Shown: positions 8,303 to 16,400, counted from the stretch's first letter. The stretch: DNA of 64,000 nucleotides from Christensenella massiliensis (GCA_900155415.1 LT700187.1:992001-1056000), one strand, 5' to 3'. Notes: generated by a model not told the origin, from the letters alone. Numbers and translations: made by a program.

Positions 8303-8959
8303 ATGATGGTGTATGCTACGGTGATCTTTGATATGGACGGCACATTGCTCGATACGCTTGCGGACCTTACGGACAGCCTGAACGCTGTGCTTGAAAAGAA
8401 TGGCTTTCCCACGCGCAGTGCGCGGGAGGTCAGAAGCTTTCTCGGAAACGGCGTCCGGTTCCTCATCTCTTCCGCTTTGCCGGAAAATACGGAAAAGCAG
8501 GCAGAGGAGCGTGTTTTAAACGAATTTAAGGCATATTATGCACAGCATCTGCAGGATAAGACCTGCCCCTATGAAGGCATATTGCCGCTGCTCCGCTCTC
8601 TGAAAGAAATGGGAGTGCGGACGGCGATCGTGTCGAACAAATTCGACCGGGCGGTCAAGCTCTTGAGCGCGGATCATTTTGAGGGACTTGTAGAAAGCGC
8701 GGTAGGCGAGAGCGGGACAGTGCGCCGGAAGCCGTCGCCCGACGGTGTCCTCGCGGCAATGCGGGAGCTTTCCGGAGCACCTGAAAAAACGCTCTATGTA
8801 GGGGATTCTGAGGTGGACGTTCTGACCGCAAAAAACGCAGGAACAAAGTGTGTGGGCGTAACGTGGGGTTTTCGGGACAGAGACGTCCTCGAATCCGCGG
8901 GGGCCGACTATATCATAGACAGACCGGAGGAATTGCTTGACATCGTCAAAAACGGCTGA
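8303..8959 (+). CDS. HAD-family phosphatase (phosphoglycolate phosphatase-like)
   Basis: Cytoplasmic HAD-superfamily hydrolase, 218 residues, of the Gph/PGMB type with an alpha-helical cap. Motif I FDMDGTLLDT (nucleophile D and acid/base D) is near residue 10, motif II is IVSNKFD near 115, the motif III lysine lies in RRKPSPDG, and motif IV is VGDSEVDVLTA. The substrate is a small phosphorylated metabolite, not identifiable from sequence. The tandem ATGATG at 8303/8306 follows GGAAAGGAAA. Single gene or leads the small lipoprotein 49 bases downstream. Confidence 0.88.
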   Translation: MMVYATVIFDMDGTLLDTLADLTDSLNAVLEKNGFPTRSAREVRSFLGNGVRFLISSALPENTEKQAEERVLNEFKAYYAQHLQDKTCPYEGILPLLRSLKEMGVRTAIVSNKFDRAVKLLSADHFEGLVESAVGESGTVRRKPSPDGVLAAMRELSGAPEKTLYVGDSEVDVLTAKNAGTKCVGVTWGFRDRDVLESAGADYIIDRPEELLDIVKNG

Positions 8960-9007
8960 GTGGATTCCGGGCATTTGGGGAAAACTAAAGTGCAGGGAGA
9001 ATGAAAC

Positions 9008-9379
9008 ATGGAAAGAAAAATATGGATCGCGATCGTGTGCATAGCGATCATCGCGCTTGCAGCGGCAGGCTGCGTGCAGCCCGCAGAGGGCAGCACACCG
9101 GCGGATGCACAAGTTCCGCAGGATACGCAGCTTTATGCGGAACGCCTGATGGATTATGAAATGGAACATAAAAACAACGTTCCGGACGCCATCAGGGTGG
9201 GAGAAGCGGAAGTGGTCGGGCAGCGCACCTATACCGTGGCGGAGGCGCTGGCAAAGAGCGAAGACGGGCAGGAGGTCATCATGGGAACGTTCGCGTTCGA
9301 TCTTGAAACGGGCGATGTGTTCGAATATCATGCGGAAAGCGGAGAGCTCACTCAGCTGTTTCGCGTCACAGATGGTTAA
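9008..9379 (+). CDS. Small lipoprotein of unknown function
   Basis: 123 residues. Signal peptide MERKIWIAIVCIAIIALAAAGC, lipobox AAGC. The mature part contains VVGQRTYTVAEALAKSEDGQ and ends in a short beta-rich segment (MGTFAFDLETGDVFEYHA). GGGAG lies before the ATG. No family recognised. A strong terminator follows. Confidence 0.75.
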   Translation: MERKIWIAIVCIAIIALAAAGCVQPAEGSTPADAQVPQDTQLYAERLMDYEMEHKNNVPDAIRVGEAEVVGQRTYTVAEALAKSEDGQEVIMGTFAFDLETGDVFEYHAESGELTQLFRVTDG

Positions 9380-9381
9380 AG

Positions 9382-9404
9382 CGGGGGCCGCGGCCCCTTT
9401 TTTA
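9382..9404 (+). terminator. Intrinsic terminator
   Basis: GGGGCCGCGGCCCC hairpin followed by TTTTTT. Confidence 0.9.
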
Positions 9405-9415
9405 ATATCTAAAAG

Positions 9416-9431
9416 TGAAAATATATTTTCA
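9416..9431. promoter_or_regulatory. Perfect palindrome, candidate DeoR operator
   Basis: TGAAAATATATTTTCA, a perfect 16-bp palindrome five bases upstream of the -35 box of the DeoR-family gene. Autoregulation is inferred from position. Confidence 0.55.
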
Positions 9432-9436
9432 AATTA

Positions 9437-9465
9437 TTGACATTTTATTTTTAAAACGATATGAT
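9437..9465 (+). promoter_or_regulatory. Promoter of the deoR-like operon
   Basis: TTGACA (9437-9442), 17-base AT-rich spacer, TATGAT (9460-9465). Confidence 0.82.
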
Positions 9466-9506
9466 GAAAACGGAACGATATACAGGCGCAGGAAAGAGTG
9501 GGATGT

Positions 9507-10280
9507 ATGAACGGAGAATTAAGAGAGCTTCGGCAAAGCGAGATCTATGAATATATCAAGGGGCGCAGCCTGACTACGATACAGAATATCAGCGAGGCGC
9601 TCCGCATCTCGCAGTCCACCGTACGGCGGGACCTCAAAAAGCTGGAGGAAGAACGGAAGATCGTGTCTTTCCACGGCGGCGTTTCCGCACAGGTCGGAGA
9701 CGACCCGTTCCCGGAACGGAAAGTGCGCCATCCCAAGGAAAAAGAGGCGGTGGGCGTACGGGCCGCGCAGCTGGTGGGTCCGGGAGAGCTGCTCTATATC
9801 GGCGGAGGCTCCTCTGCCTATGCGTTCGCGTCCGCGCTTGCCCGGCGTACGGACCTGAAAGACGTCACGGTCATTACTGCCGCCATGAACATCGGGAACT
9901 GCTTTCTGGAAAATCCGGGCTTTCAGGTCATCGTGCCCGGCGGAGTGCTGAGAACATTTGATGAAAGCATGACCTCACAGATGACGATAGACGGCCTGTC
10001 CGCATTCAACTTCAGGAGAGCGTTTCTGGGTGTGCAGGGCCTTACGGTGGAGCGCGGCTATACGCTTCCCACCATACAGCTTGCGGAGCTGAAAAAGGCA
10101 GTCATCGCCCATACGGAGCAGGTCGTCCTGCTCTGCGACCATACGAAGATCGGGCTGGTAGGCTCCTACAACATCTGTCCGGCGGCGCGTATCGATACGG
10201 TCGTGACGGATAAACAGAGTGCGGAGGCGGATGAACGGAAAAAAATCGCCCGCGCAGGTGTGGAATTTATTGATGCATGA
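9507..10280 (+). CDS. DeoR/GlpR-family transcriptional regulator
   Basis: 257-residue repressor that normally senses a sugar phosphate. The N-terminal winged helix-turn-helix carries the family signature (TIQNISEALRISQSTVRRDLKKLEEE). The C-terminal DeoRC sensor domain shows YIGGGSSAYAFA, VIVPGGVLR, FLGVQGLTVERGYT and VLLCDHTKIG. ATG 9507 is used; the upstream in-frame GTG at 9498 has no usable spacing to AGGAAAG (9490-9496). It leads an operon with a DeoC-like aldolase (54 bases on) and a HAD phosphatase, and probably controls its own promoter. Confidence 0.92.
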   Translation: MNGELRELRQSEIYEYIKGRSLTTIQNISEALRISQSTVRRDLKKLEEERKIVSFHGGVSAQVGDDPFPERKVRHPKEKEAVGVRAAQLVGPGELLYIGGGSSAYAFASALARRTDLKDVTVITAAMNIGNCFLENPGFQVIVPGGVLRTFDESMTSQMTIDGLSAFNFRRAFLGVQGLTVERGYTLPTIQLAELKKAVIAHTEQVVLLCDHTKIGLVGSYNICPAARIDTVVTDKQSAEADERKKIARAGVEFIDA

Positions 10281-10334
10281 AAAGGAATCGCTTCCTTTCC
10301 AAATAAGATTAAAATACCGGAGGAGAACAGGAAC

Positions 10335-11015
10335 ATGAATGCAAAAGAAGCGGCGCATTTGATCGATATCAGCGCGGTAAGGACGCATCACACGATGTCG
10401 GACATCGAGGAGATCGTGGGGTATGCAAAGGAATACCGGTTCATCAACGTGCACGTGCTGCCGAACTGGATGAAGCAGCTTGCAGAGATGCTGAAGGATG
10501 TGGACGGGGTATATGCGGGCGGCCCGGTAGGCTTTCCGTCGGGGGCGCACAAGACGCAGACCAAGATTCTGGAAGCGGTTGGGCTCATACAGGACGGCAT
10601 CGAGGAAATGGATATCGTGATGAACGTTGGGCGCTTCAAAAATAAGGAATATGATTACGTGCTGAACGAGCTGAAGCAGATCATCGGGCTTGCGAAGAAT
10701 GCGGGGCGGCCGATCCTGACGAAGGTACTGATCGAGCTGAACTGCCTGACGGAGGCGGAAGCGGACAAGGCGTGCGAGCTTGTTGTGGAGAGCGGAGCAG
10801 ACTTTCTCAAGACGGGCACGGGCTGGGTGCCGGGGGATGCGAACATCGAGCGGATCCGGAGGATCAAGAAGAACCTTGCGGGAACAGGAGTGAAGGTAAA
10901 GGCAGCGGGGGGGATCCGCACACGTGCGGAATTCGACGAGCTGCTCGCGATGGGAGTGGAGCGCTTCGGCATCAACACGCAGTCTGCCATCGAGATCGTA
11001 AAATCGTTCGAGTAA
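10335..11015 (+). CDS. DeoC/LacD-superfamily class I aldolase
   Basis: 226-residue TIM-barrel Schiff-base aldolase similar to deoxyribose-phosphate aldolase. Catalytic residues match: Asp93 in EEMDIVMN, Schiff-base Lys159 in DFLKTGTGW, and Lys189 in VKVKAAGGIRT. It differs from true DeoC at the N-terminus (LIDISAV where DeoC has IDHTAL). With a DeoR-like regulator and HAD phosphatases beside it, and no nucleoside phosphorylase, the substrate may be another keto-sugar or deoxy-sugar phosphate. AGGAG precedes the ATG. Confidence 0.85.
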   Translation: MNAKEAAHLIDISAVRTHHTMSDIEEIVGYAKEYRFINVHVLPNWMKQLAEMLKDVDGVYAGGPVGFPSGAHKTQTKILEAVGLIQDGIEEMDIVMNVGRFKNKEYDYVLNELKQIIGLAKNAGRPILTKVLIELNCLTEAEADKACELVVESGADFLKTGTGWVPGDANIERIRRIKKNLAGTGVKVKAAGGIRTRAEFDELLAMGVERFGINTQSAIEIVKSFE

Positions 11016-11045
11016 AAAGCGGATAAAGGATGAACAGGAGAAGCG

Positions 11046-11705
11046 ATGCTGAAGTATGAACACATCATGTTCGATATGGACGGTACCTTTATCGATTCGC
11101 GGAATTTTCACGGACTCGCGTTCCAGCGCTATTTCAAATCACTGGGAAAAGCGGTGGATATGGAGGCGGTCAAAGACGCGCTCGGCGTAACGGTCGCCGA
11201 TATCTTCCACCGTATCGGCATTACGGGTGCGGAGGAAGAACGGGCGTTCGACCATCTGGCGGAGTTCTACAAAACGGGCGCGGCAGACGACCTGATCGCG
11301 CAGATTCCGTTTGGACCGCACGCAAAAGAAACCTTTCGCGTGCTGCATCAAGCGGGATACCGGATGAGCATCGTAACGAATTCCTTTACGGAGCTGGCGG
11401 AAAAGATATTGGAGCTTCATGAGCTGCAAGAGTATTTTGCAGAAGTCGCGGGCGCGGATAGGCATTCGCTGGATAAGGAGGGCCGCTGCCGCGCCATACT
11501 CGGCAAATACGGCGTAGCCGCAGACCGCGCGCTCTATGTGGGAGACGCGGAGCGAGACATCGAGATCGCGAACACGATCGGCTGCGACGCATGCTTCGCC
11601 GATGTGCCCATCGGCTGGGCAAAGGATCCGGAAGCGCTTGTGCACCGGCTGGCCCCTGCGTATGTGATACGCGGCCTTGGCGAATTGCAGGCGCTTCTCA
11701 CATAA
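11046..11705 (+). CDS. HAD-family phosphatase
   Basis: 219-residue HAD hydrolase of the beta-phosphoglucomutase/phosphoglycolate phosphatase class. Motif I FDMDGTFIDS, motif II IVTNSFTEL, motif III lysine in LDKEGRC, motif IV VGDAERDIEIA. Third gene of the DeoR operon, 30 bases after the aldolase, preceded by AGGAG. It may dephosphorylate the aldolase substrate or product. It is only distantly similar to the HAD gene at 8303. Confidence 0.88.
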   Translation: MLKYEHIMFDMDGTFIDSRNFHGLAFQRYFKSLGKAVDMEAVKDALGVTVADIFHRIGITGAEEERAFDHLAEFYKTGAADDLIAQIPFGPHAKETFRVLHQAGYRMSIVTNSFTELAEKILELHELQEYFAEVAGADRHSLDKEGRCRAILGKYGVAADRALYVGDAERDIEIANTIGCDACFADVPIGWAKDPEALVHRLAPAYVIRGLGELQALLT

Positions 11706-11718
11706 CGGACGCAAGAAA

Positions 11719-11757
11719 AAAAGAGCTTCCGCATGGTTTTTGCGGAAGCTCTTTTTT
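11719..11757. terminator. Bidirectional terminator
   Basis: AAAGAGCTTCCGCA / TGCGGAAGCTCTTT stem with A run before and T run after. Separates the DeoR operon from the convergent oxidoreductase. Confidence 0.92.
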
Positions 11758-11771
11758 ATGTTACATACAGC

Positions 11772-12878
11772 TTAGAATTCGGGGATGACGATCTTCTCCC
11801 CGCCCTTCAGGCAGGATTCGTGCCCGCAAATGCCTGCCGCCGTGATGTTGGCGGACATTCTTGCGTTCAGCAGAGGTTCGCGTTCCTCGATGATGGAAGC
11901 GACGAACTCCTGCACAAGGTGCGGATGGGAACCGCCGTGACCGGAACCCTGAATAAAGGAAACGTTTTCCTTGTTGAGGATCACCTCTCGCTTCGTAAAG
12001 GGCTTCAGCTCGTCGATCAGCAGGTCGTCCGTGTCCGGCGCGTGGAAACGGCGCGCGTTTTCGCCGCCCTCAAAGAGGACGGAACCCTCCTCGGCGATCT
12101 GGTCCCATTCATAAGACATCTTTGTGCCATATACGTCGAAGCTCTCGCGGTACTGGCGGACCGTCTCATACAGGGAACGGGTCGCCTCCGCAACGACGTC
12201 CGTATCCTTCAGACGGAACGTGAGCGTTTCGCAGGCGAACGGCGAACCGTAGCGCTTCGCAAGGTCTTCGGAAATATGCCCGGAGCCGTGGCCGATGACG
12301 GAGAGCGCCTTTGTTTTGTTGATCATGAGCAGCGGGGAAATGGCGTGCGTGCCATACCAGAAAGGCGGGAAGCCCAGCCAATATTCCGGCCAGCCCTCAA
12401 GCCCCATATCCTGCATGTGGCTGCCGCGTACGAGCTGGATGCGGCCCATCTGCCCGCTCTCCACCAAATGCTTGACATACAGGTATTCGCGCGTATAGAC
12501 GGCGGTCTCCATCATCATATAGACCTTGCCGCTCTTTTTCTGCGCGTCGCACAGATTTTTTAATTCCTCGATGGTAGTAGCCATAGGAACGGTGCAGGCG
12601 GTGTGCTTGCCTGCCTCAAGGGAAGCAAGCGATTGCTTGTAGTGGTCGAGGATGGGCGTGATGATGTGGATCGCGTCGATCTCTTTCGAGGCGCACACAT
12701 CGTCAAAGCTCGTAAACTGCATAGACTCGTCGATGCCGAGCTCTTTACCCGTCTGCGCGAGCGCTTCCGGATTGCGCTGGCAGATCGCGACCTTCCCGAC
12801 ATTCGGGTGTTTCTGATAAAGCTTGACAAATTCCTTGCCGAAATTCATACCGATCACAGCAACATTGATTTTTTTCAT
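11772..12878 (-). CDS. Gfo/Idh/MocA-family oxidoreductase lacking the EKP lysine
   Basis: 368-residue NAD(P)-dependent oxidoreductase. The Rossmann start is NVAVIGMNFGKEFV. The family's EKP motif, expected after GKHTAC, here reads TVP (96-98), so the lysine that normally assists hydride transfer is valine. The C-terminal alpha/beta domain is present (FWYGTHAISPLL with a histidine, GSGHGGSHPHLVQEF). It may use another residue or serve a non-redox role. AGGAG lies before the ATG on the minus strand. Monocistronic, with its own promoter at 12912-12941. Substrate unknown. Confidence 0.87.
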   Translation of the reverse strand: MKKINVAVIGMNFGKEFVKLYQKHPNVGKVAICQRNPEALAQTGKELGIDESMQFTSFDDVCASKEIDAIHIITPILDHYKQSLASLEAGKHTACTVPMATTIEELKNLCDAQKKSGKVYMMMETAVYTREYLYVKHLVESGQMGRIQLVRGSHMQDMGLEGWPEYWLGFPPFWYGTHAISPLLMINKTKALSVIGHGSGHISEDLAKRYGSPFACETLTFRLKDTDVVAEATRSLYETVRQYRESFDVYGTKMSYEWDQIAEEGSVLFEGGENARRFHAPDTDDLLIDELKPFTKREVILNKENVSFIQGSGHGGSHPHLVQEFVASIIEEREPLLNARMSANITAAGICGHESCLKGGEKIVIPEF

Positions 12879-12911
12879 GGGATATCACTCCTGTTTTTTA
12901 AGATTAACTTT

Positions 12912-12941
12912 ATCATAGCACGCGGTTTTCCCAAAAGGCAA
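12912..12941 (-). promoter_or_regulatory. Promoter of the oxidoreductase gene
   Basis: Minus strand TTGCCT (12941-12936), 18-base spacer, TATGAT (12917-12912). Confidence 0.6.
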
Positions 12942-12977
12942 TAGACGGGGAAAATAAAAATGCCGGAAGAAAAAATA

Positions 12978-13006
12978 TTGACAACCCGGGAAGTGTGTGC
13001 TATTCT
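12978..13006 (+). promoter_or_regulatory. Upstream promoter of the transporter operon
   Basis: TTGACA (12978-12983), 17-base spacer, TATTCT (13001-13006). The operator at 13010-13023 covers the expected transcription start, as at the second LacI gene. Confidence 0.8.
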
Positions 13007-13009
13007 TTA

Positions 13010-13023
13010 CTTAAACGATTAAG
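13010..13023. promoter_or_regulatory. Second LacI-type operator, copy 1
   Basis: CTTAAACGATTAAG, a near-perfect palindrome with central CG, beginning 9 bases after the start of the -10 box. Matching sites are at 21580-21593 and 22805-22818. Confidence 0.75.
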
Positions 13024-13054
13024 AAGCACGCCAGAACGAAATAAAAATTGAGGG

Positions 13055-13083
13055 TAGACAAATAAACGTTTTTTGATTACAAT
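13055..13083 (+). promoter_or_regulatory. Second promoter in the transporter leader
   Basis: TAGACA (13055-13060), 17-base spacer, TACAAT (13078-13083). Predicted start near 13090, just before the first paired base of the candidate RNA. Confidence 0.6.
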
Positions 13084-13091
13084 AGATTCAC

Positions 13092-13222
13092 ACGGCGGTC
13101 AGTTCAATAACCGTTGATAGGAAGAAAGTCCGTTGCAGGAGAATGCTTTTCTGCAAGCTGTCATGCAAAAGTGCAGAGGGAAAGATATGGTCTCGGTTTT
13201 CTGGGGTATCAACTGCCGTTTT
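13092..13222 (+). ncRNA. Candidate structured leader RNA or small RNA
   Basis: The 5' segment ACGGCGGU (13092-13099) can pair with ACUGCCGU (13212-13219). An inner alternative, GUUGAUA (13113-13119) with UAUCAAC (13207-13213), extends the stem to about 13 pairs with a one-sided bulge. Inside, TTGCAG/CTGCAA forms a hairpin. The 3' stem strand is followed by UUUUAUU, resembling termination. The predicted transcription start coincides with the first paired base. It matches no riboswitch or 6S/RNase P consensus I recall. Confidence 0.35.
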
Positions 13223-13248
13223 ATTGGAAAGAATAGAAGCAACCACCG

Positions 13249-13262
13249 TGTGCACGGGCACA
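13249..13262. promoter_or_regulatory. LacI-type operator, copy 3 (transporter leader)
   Basis: TGTGCACGGGCACA, one mismatch from the sites at 897-910 and 1023-1036. It suggests the first LacI regulator also controls the transporter. Confidence 0.6.
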
Positions 13263-13471
13263 AATTGAAGACATGAGAGATTTGCAGAGCCCGGAAAGAG
13301 GGGGAACGAAACAGATCCGCAGCCTTTGAAACCGCTGCGGAAAAGCGGAGAGGTCGGCCGTTTGGAACAAATCAGTCTTGAAAAAAAGACAAAGGTGTCC
13401 TATTTTGCTTTTTGGTAATAAACTATACTGAAATGAAGCAAAAGACTGCAAAAAGGTGTAGAAATTTAGCC

Positions 13472-13499
13472 ATAAAAAAATGCGCTCTGTTGAGCGCAT
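13472..13499 (-). terminator. Orphan minus-strand terminator
   Basis: On the minus strand, ATGCGCTC-AACA-GAGCGCAT followed by seven T. No minus-strand gene lies upstream of it within this leader, so it would end an antisense or small transcript, or insulate. Confidence 0.65.
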
Positions 13500-13836
13500 A
13501 ATAGCAGCAATATGGTATTGGTCATAAACGTACAGGATTTTGACCATACGGAAATATACCGTTGCAGGCGGATCGGAAAGGCCGTATGGCAATGGGTATG
13601 CGGATCATTTTCTCTGCCGTGAAGCAAAATGCAGGCGGAGGACGGCTGCGGCACGTCTCGCTCTTCGTTTTATCCCTATGTAAAACAGCGCTTCGCAAAT
13701 GGGTTTCCCATTTTGTGCGCGGCGGCTTTCAGCCGGAAAGGGCATGAAGATGAATTGCCCGGCATCCGGGAATCCCGGAAGAGCAAGGATGCCGGTTCTA
13801 TTCTGAAATTGAAATTTATATGGAGGTGGTGAGAAA

Positions 13837-15324
13837 ATGGCAGAAGAGATTTTGAAGCTGACGAATATTTCGAAAACCTTCCCGGGCGTAAAGGCTTTAA
13901 ATGGTATTAACTTCAGCCTGAACGCCGGAGAGGTGCATTGTATTTGCGGCGAAAACGGCGCGGGAAAATCCACGCTGATCAAAATTATCTCCGGCGCGTA
14001 CCAACCGGACGCGGACGGCGAGATCTGCTTCTGCGGAAAACCCGTCAAGCTGGATCCTTTTTCGGCCATGAAACTTGGTATCCAGACGATTTATCAGGAG
14101 CACAACGTATTCGAGACGCTGAGCATTACGGAAAACATCTTTGCGGGCATGGAGATCACAAAAGGCGGCATCATGCAAAAGCAGGAGATGGAACAAAAGA
14201 CACGGGAGGTCTTGGAATACCTGAATAGTGACCTGCAGCCCGATCAGATCGTAGGAGACCTTTCCTCGGGTGAACAGAAGATCGTAGAGATCGCGAAAGC
14301 GCTGGTGTTCGACCGGAAGGTCATCATCCTCGATGAGCCGACGGCGTCTTTCTCGGCGTCGGAGATCGATAATCTGCTCGATATCGTCCACAAGGTAAAA
14401 GCACGCGGAATGGGCATCATTTATATTTCTCATCATTTGGACGAAGTATTCCGCATCGCAGACAAGATCACGGTCATCCGCGATGGGCAGTATATCAAGA
14501 CGGTGGGCGTGAACGAGACGGATGAGCCTCACCTCGTGCGCGATATGGTCGGCCGCGACGCTTCCGCATTCTATACCCGCGAATTCTATCCTGCGGGCGA
14601 GACGGTCATGGAAGTGAAGAACCTGACGGGCAACGGCGTGCGCAATGTATCGTTCAAGCTGCGCCGGGGCGAGATCGTCGGCTTTGCGGGCATGGTCGGC
14701 TCCGGCCGGAGCGAGCTCATGACGCTGCTGTTCGGCGGCGCGGAGCGCCTGACCGGTGAAGTAGAGGTGCTTGGCAAAAAGGTCAACTACAAAAACCCGA
14801 GCGACGCGATCAAAAACAAGATGTGCTATATCACGGAAGACAGGCAGCATACAGGTCTCTTCCTGATCCACACCATCGCACGCAATACGCTCATTGCCAA
14901 TATGGTCAACACAAAGGGTTCCTATATCAATCCGAAGACGGAGATGAAGGTCGGAAACGAATTTGTGGAAAAGCTGGGGACAAAAGCAAAGGACGCTGCA
15001 GTGCTGGCAGGAAACCTGTCGGGCGGGAACCAGCAGAAAGTCGTTTTGGCGAAGTGGTTCAATACAGACGGAGAGATCTTCATCTTTGACGAGCCGACGC
15101 GCGGTATCGATGTCGGTGCAAAGCAGGAGATCTACCAGATCATGATGGACCTTTTAAAACAGGGCAAGGCGATCATCATGGTATCCTCGGATATGCCCGA
15201 GGTCGTCTCCATGAGCGACCGCGTTATGGTCATGAAAGCCGGAGAGCTGGTTGGCGAATTGGGCCGTGACGAAATATCCGAAGAAAATATTCTCGAGTAT
15301 TCAATAGGGGGTAAAAAAATATGA
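13837..15324 (+). CDS. Sugar ABC transporter ATP-binding protein (RbsA/MglA type)
   Basis: 495-residue double-cassette ATPase energising a simple-sugar importer. Cassette 1: Walker A GENGAGKS (38-45), signature LSSGEQK (about 141), Walker B VIILDEPTA (about 162). Cassette 2 has the degenerate Walker A GMVGSGRSE (about 286) usual in this family, LSGGNQQ (about 394) and FIFDEPTRG (about 416). The stop overlaps the permease start as ATGA (15321-15324), so translation is coupled. GGAGGTGGTGAG precedes the ATG. Regulation by two LacI-type operators in the leader is inferred. Confidence 0.95.
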   Translation: MAEEILKLTNISKTFPGVKALNGINFSLNAGEVHCICGENGAGKSTLIKIISGAYQPDADGEICFCGKPVKLDPFSAMKLGIQTIYQEHNVFETLSITENIFAGMEITKGGIMQKQEMEQKTREVLEYLNSDLQPDQIVGDLSSGEQKIVEIAKALVFDRKVIILDEPTASFSASEIDNLLDIVHKVKARGMGIIYISHHLDEVFRIADKITVIRDGQYIKTVGVNETDEPHLVRDMVGRDASAFYTREFYPAGETVMEVKNLTGNGVRNVSFKLRRGEIVGFAGMVGSGRSELMTLLFGGAERLTGEVEVLGKKVNYKNPSDAIKNKMCYITEDRQHTGLFLIHTIARNTLIANMVNTKGSYINPKTEMKVGNEFVEKLGTKAKDAAVLAGNLSGGNQQKVVLAKWFNTDGEIFIFDEPTRGIDVGAKQEIYQIMMDLLKQGKAIIMVSSDMPEVVSMSDRVMVMKAGELVGELGRDEISEENILEYSIGGKKI

Positions 15325-16400
15325 AGCAGCAGCCATCTTCTATTTCCGGCAAGAAGCCGTCTATTTTCAGGAGAAGCGACCTTGCAATGGTACTTACCAT
15401 TTTGGTGGGCTTTGTAGCCGTAATGTTTGTGATAGAGCTTGCAGGCGGTACATTTAAGTTCTTTACACCAACAAACTGGCTCAACATTCTGATGCAGAAT
15501 ACGGTAATCGGCATCATGGCAATGGGCATGACGATCGTTATGATCGCGGGCGGCATCGACCTTTCGGTCGGTTATCTCGCGTCTCTCGGCGGCATTTTCG
15601 TTGCGAAAGGCATCGTAGACTGGGGCATTCCGGTCGTTCCGGCGGTGATTCTTGGCATCTTGATCTGTATCGGCCTTGAAGCGATGCTTGGCGCGATCAT
15701 CGCGCGCCTCGAGGTGGAACCGTTCATCATCACGCTGGGCGGAAGTATCGCGTTCCGCGGCATCGCACTTCTCATGTGCCAGTCCCGTGAGGTCGTTATG
15801 CAGGGGCAGCTTGAGGGTTTCAAGACAAACCTGATCGAGGGTGCGAAATCTCCGGATGGCCTCAATATGACCTTGCCAATATATGTCGTGATTTTTATCA
15901 TCATTGCTATCATAGTTTGGTGGGTGTTGAAATATACAAAATATGGCCGCAGGATCTTTGCGGTCGGCGCGAATCCGAGCGCTGCCTATCTTGCCGGCAT
16001 CAATGTAAAGAACATCAAGCTTTCGTCCTATATTATTAATGGATTGCTTGTAGGTATTGCGTCTATTTTGCTGTTGGCCCGCGTTGGCACCGGTATCATC
16101 ACGAACGGTGAGGGTATGGAGATCGACGTCATCGCGGCAGTCGTTATCGGCGGCGTTGCGATGTCGGGCGGCAAAGGAAACGCGATGGGAACGCTCCTTG
16201 GCGTGATTTTGCTCGGCGCGATCACAAACGGCATGACGGTCCTGAAGCTGCAGTCCGAATGGCAGTTTGTCGCAAAAGGTGCGATCATCATTGCAGCAGT
16301 TGCGGCGGGCGCTATCTCAACGAGGATCGCCGCACGTGCGGAGCTTCGCCAGCAGAAGCAGGAAGCGCTGGCAGAGCAGGCTGCGGCAGAACAAAAATAA
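15321..16400 (+). CDS. Sugar ABC transporter permease (RbsC type)
   Basis: 359-residue inner-membrane permease of the branched-chain/ribose family (BPD_transp_2). About eight to ten hydrophobic segments, with the conserved NTVIGIMAMGMTIVMIAGGI and IDLSVGYLASLGGI region and VGANPSAAYLAGINV in the cytoplasmic coupling loop. The first 15 residues are a hydrophilic cytoplasmic lead; the C-terminus is a charged tail rich in Glu/Gln. Partner of the preceding ATPase and the binding protein that follows. Confidence 0.95.
   Translation: MKQQPSSISGKKPSIFRRSDLAMVLTILVGFVAVMFVIELAGGTFKFFTPTNWLNILMQNTVIGIMAMGMTIVMIAGGIDLSVGYLASLGGIFVAKGIVDWGIPVVPAVILGILICIGLEAMLGAIIARLEVEPFIITLGGSIAFRGIALLMCQSREVVMQGQLEGFKTNLIEGAKSPDGLNMTLPIYVVIFIIIAIIVWWVLKYTKYGRRIFAVGANPSAAYLAGINVKNIKLSSYIINGLLVGIASILLLARVGTGIITNGEGMEIDVIAAVVIGGVAMSGGKGNAMGTLLGVILLGAITNGMTVLKLQSEWQFVAKGAIIIAAVAAGAISTRIAARAELRQQKQEALAEQAAAEQK

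Larger units (their letters stand above)
12879..13836. other. Long intergenic region with leader of the sugar transporter operon
   Basis: 958 bases without a convincing protein gene. It holds the minus-strand promoter of the oxidoreductase, two plus-strand promoters, a CTTAA..TTAAG operator, a candidate structured RNA (13092-13222), a TGTGCAC operator copy, a CCGCAGC/GCTGCGG hairpin at 13315-13338 and an orphan minus-strand terminator (13472-13499). Short open frames here have no ribosome binding site or family resemblance. The leader ends in GGAGGTGGTGAG before the transporter ATG. Confidence 0.7.

Noticed and set aside
13092-13222. RNase P RNA, 6S RNA or cobalamin riboswitch identity for the structured region
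   Set aside because: GAAAGTCC resembles part of RNase P, but the other conserved blocks are missing and the length is wrong; no B12 box or 6S bubble could be confirmed.
13562-13832. Short open frames in the transporter leader, on both strands
   Set aside because: No ribosome binding sites or family patterns; the minus-strand frame reads through the terminator at 13472-13499.
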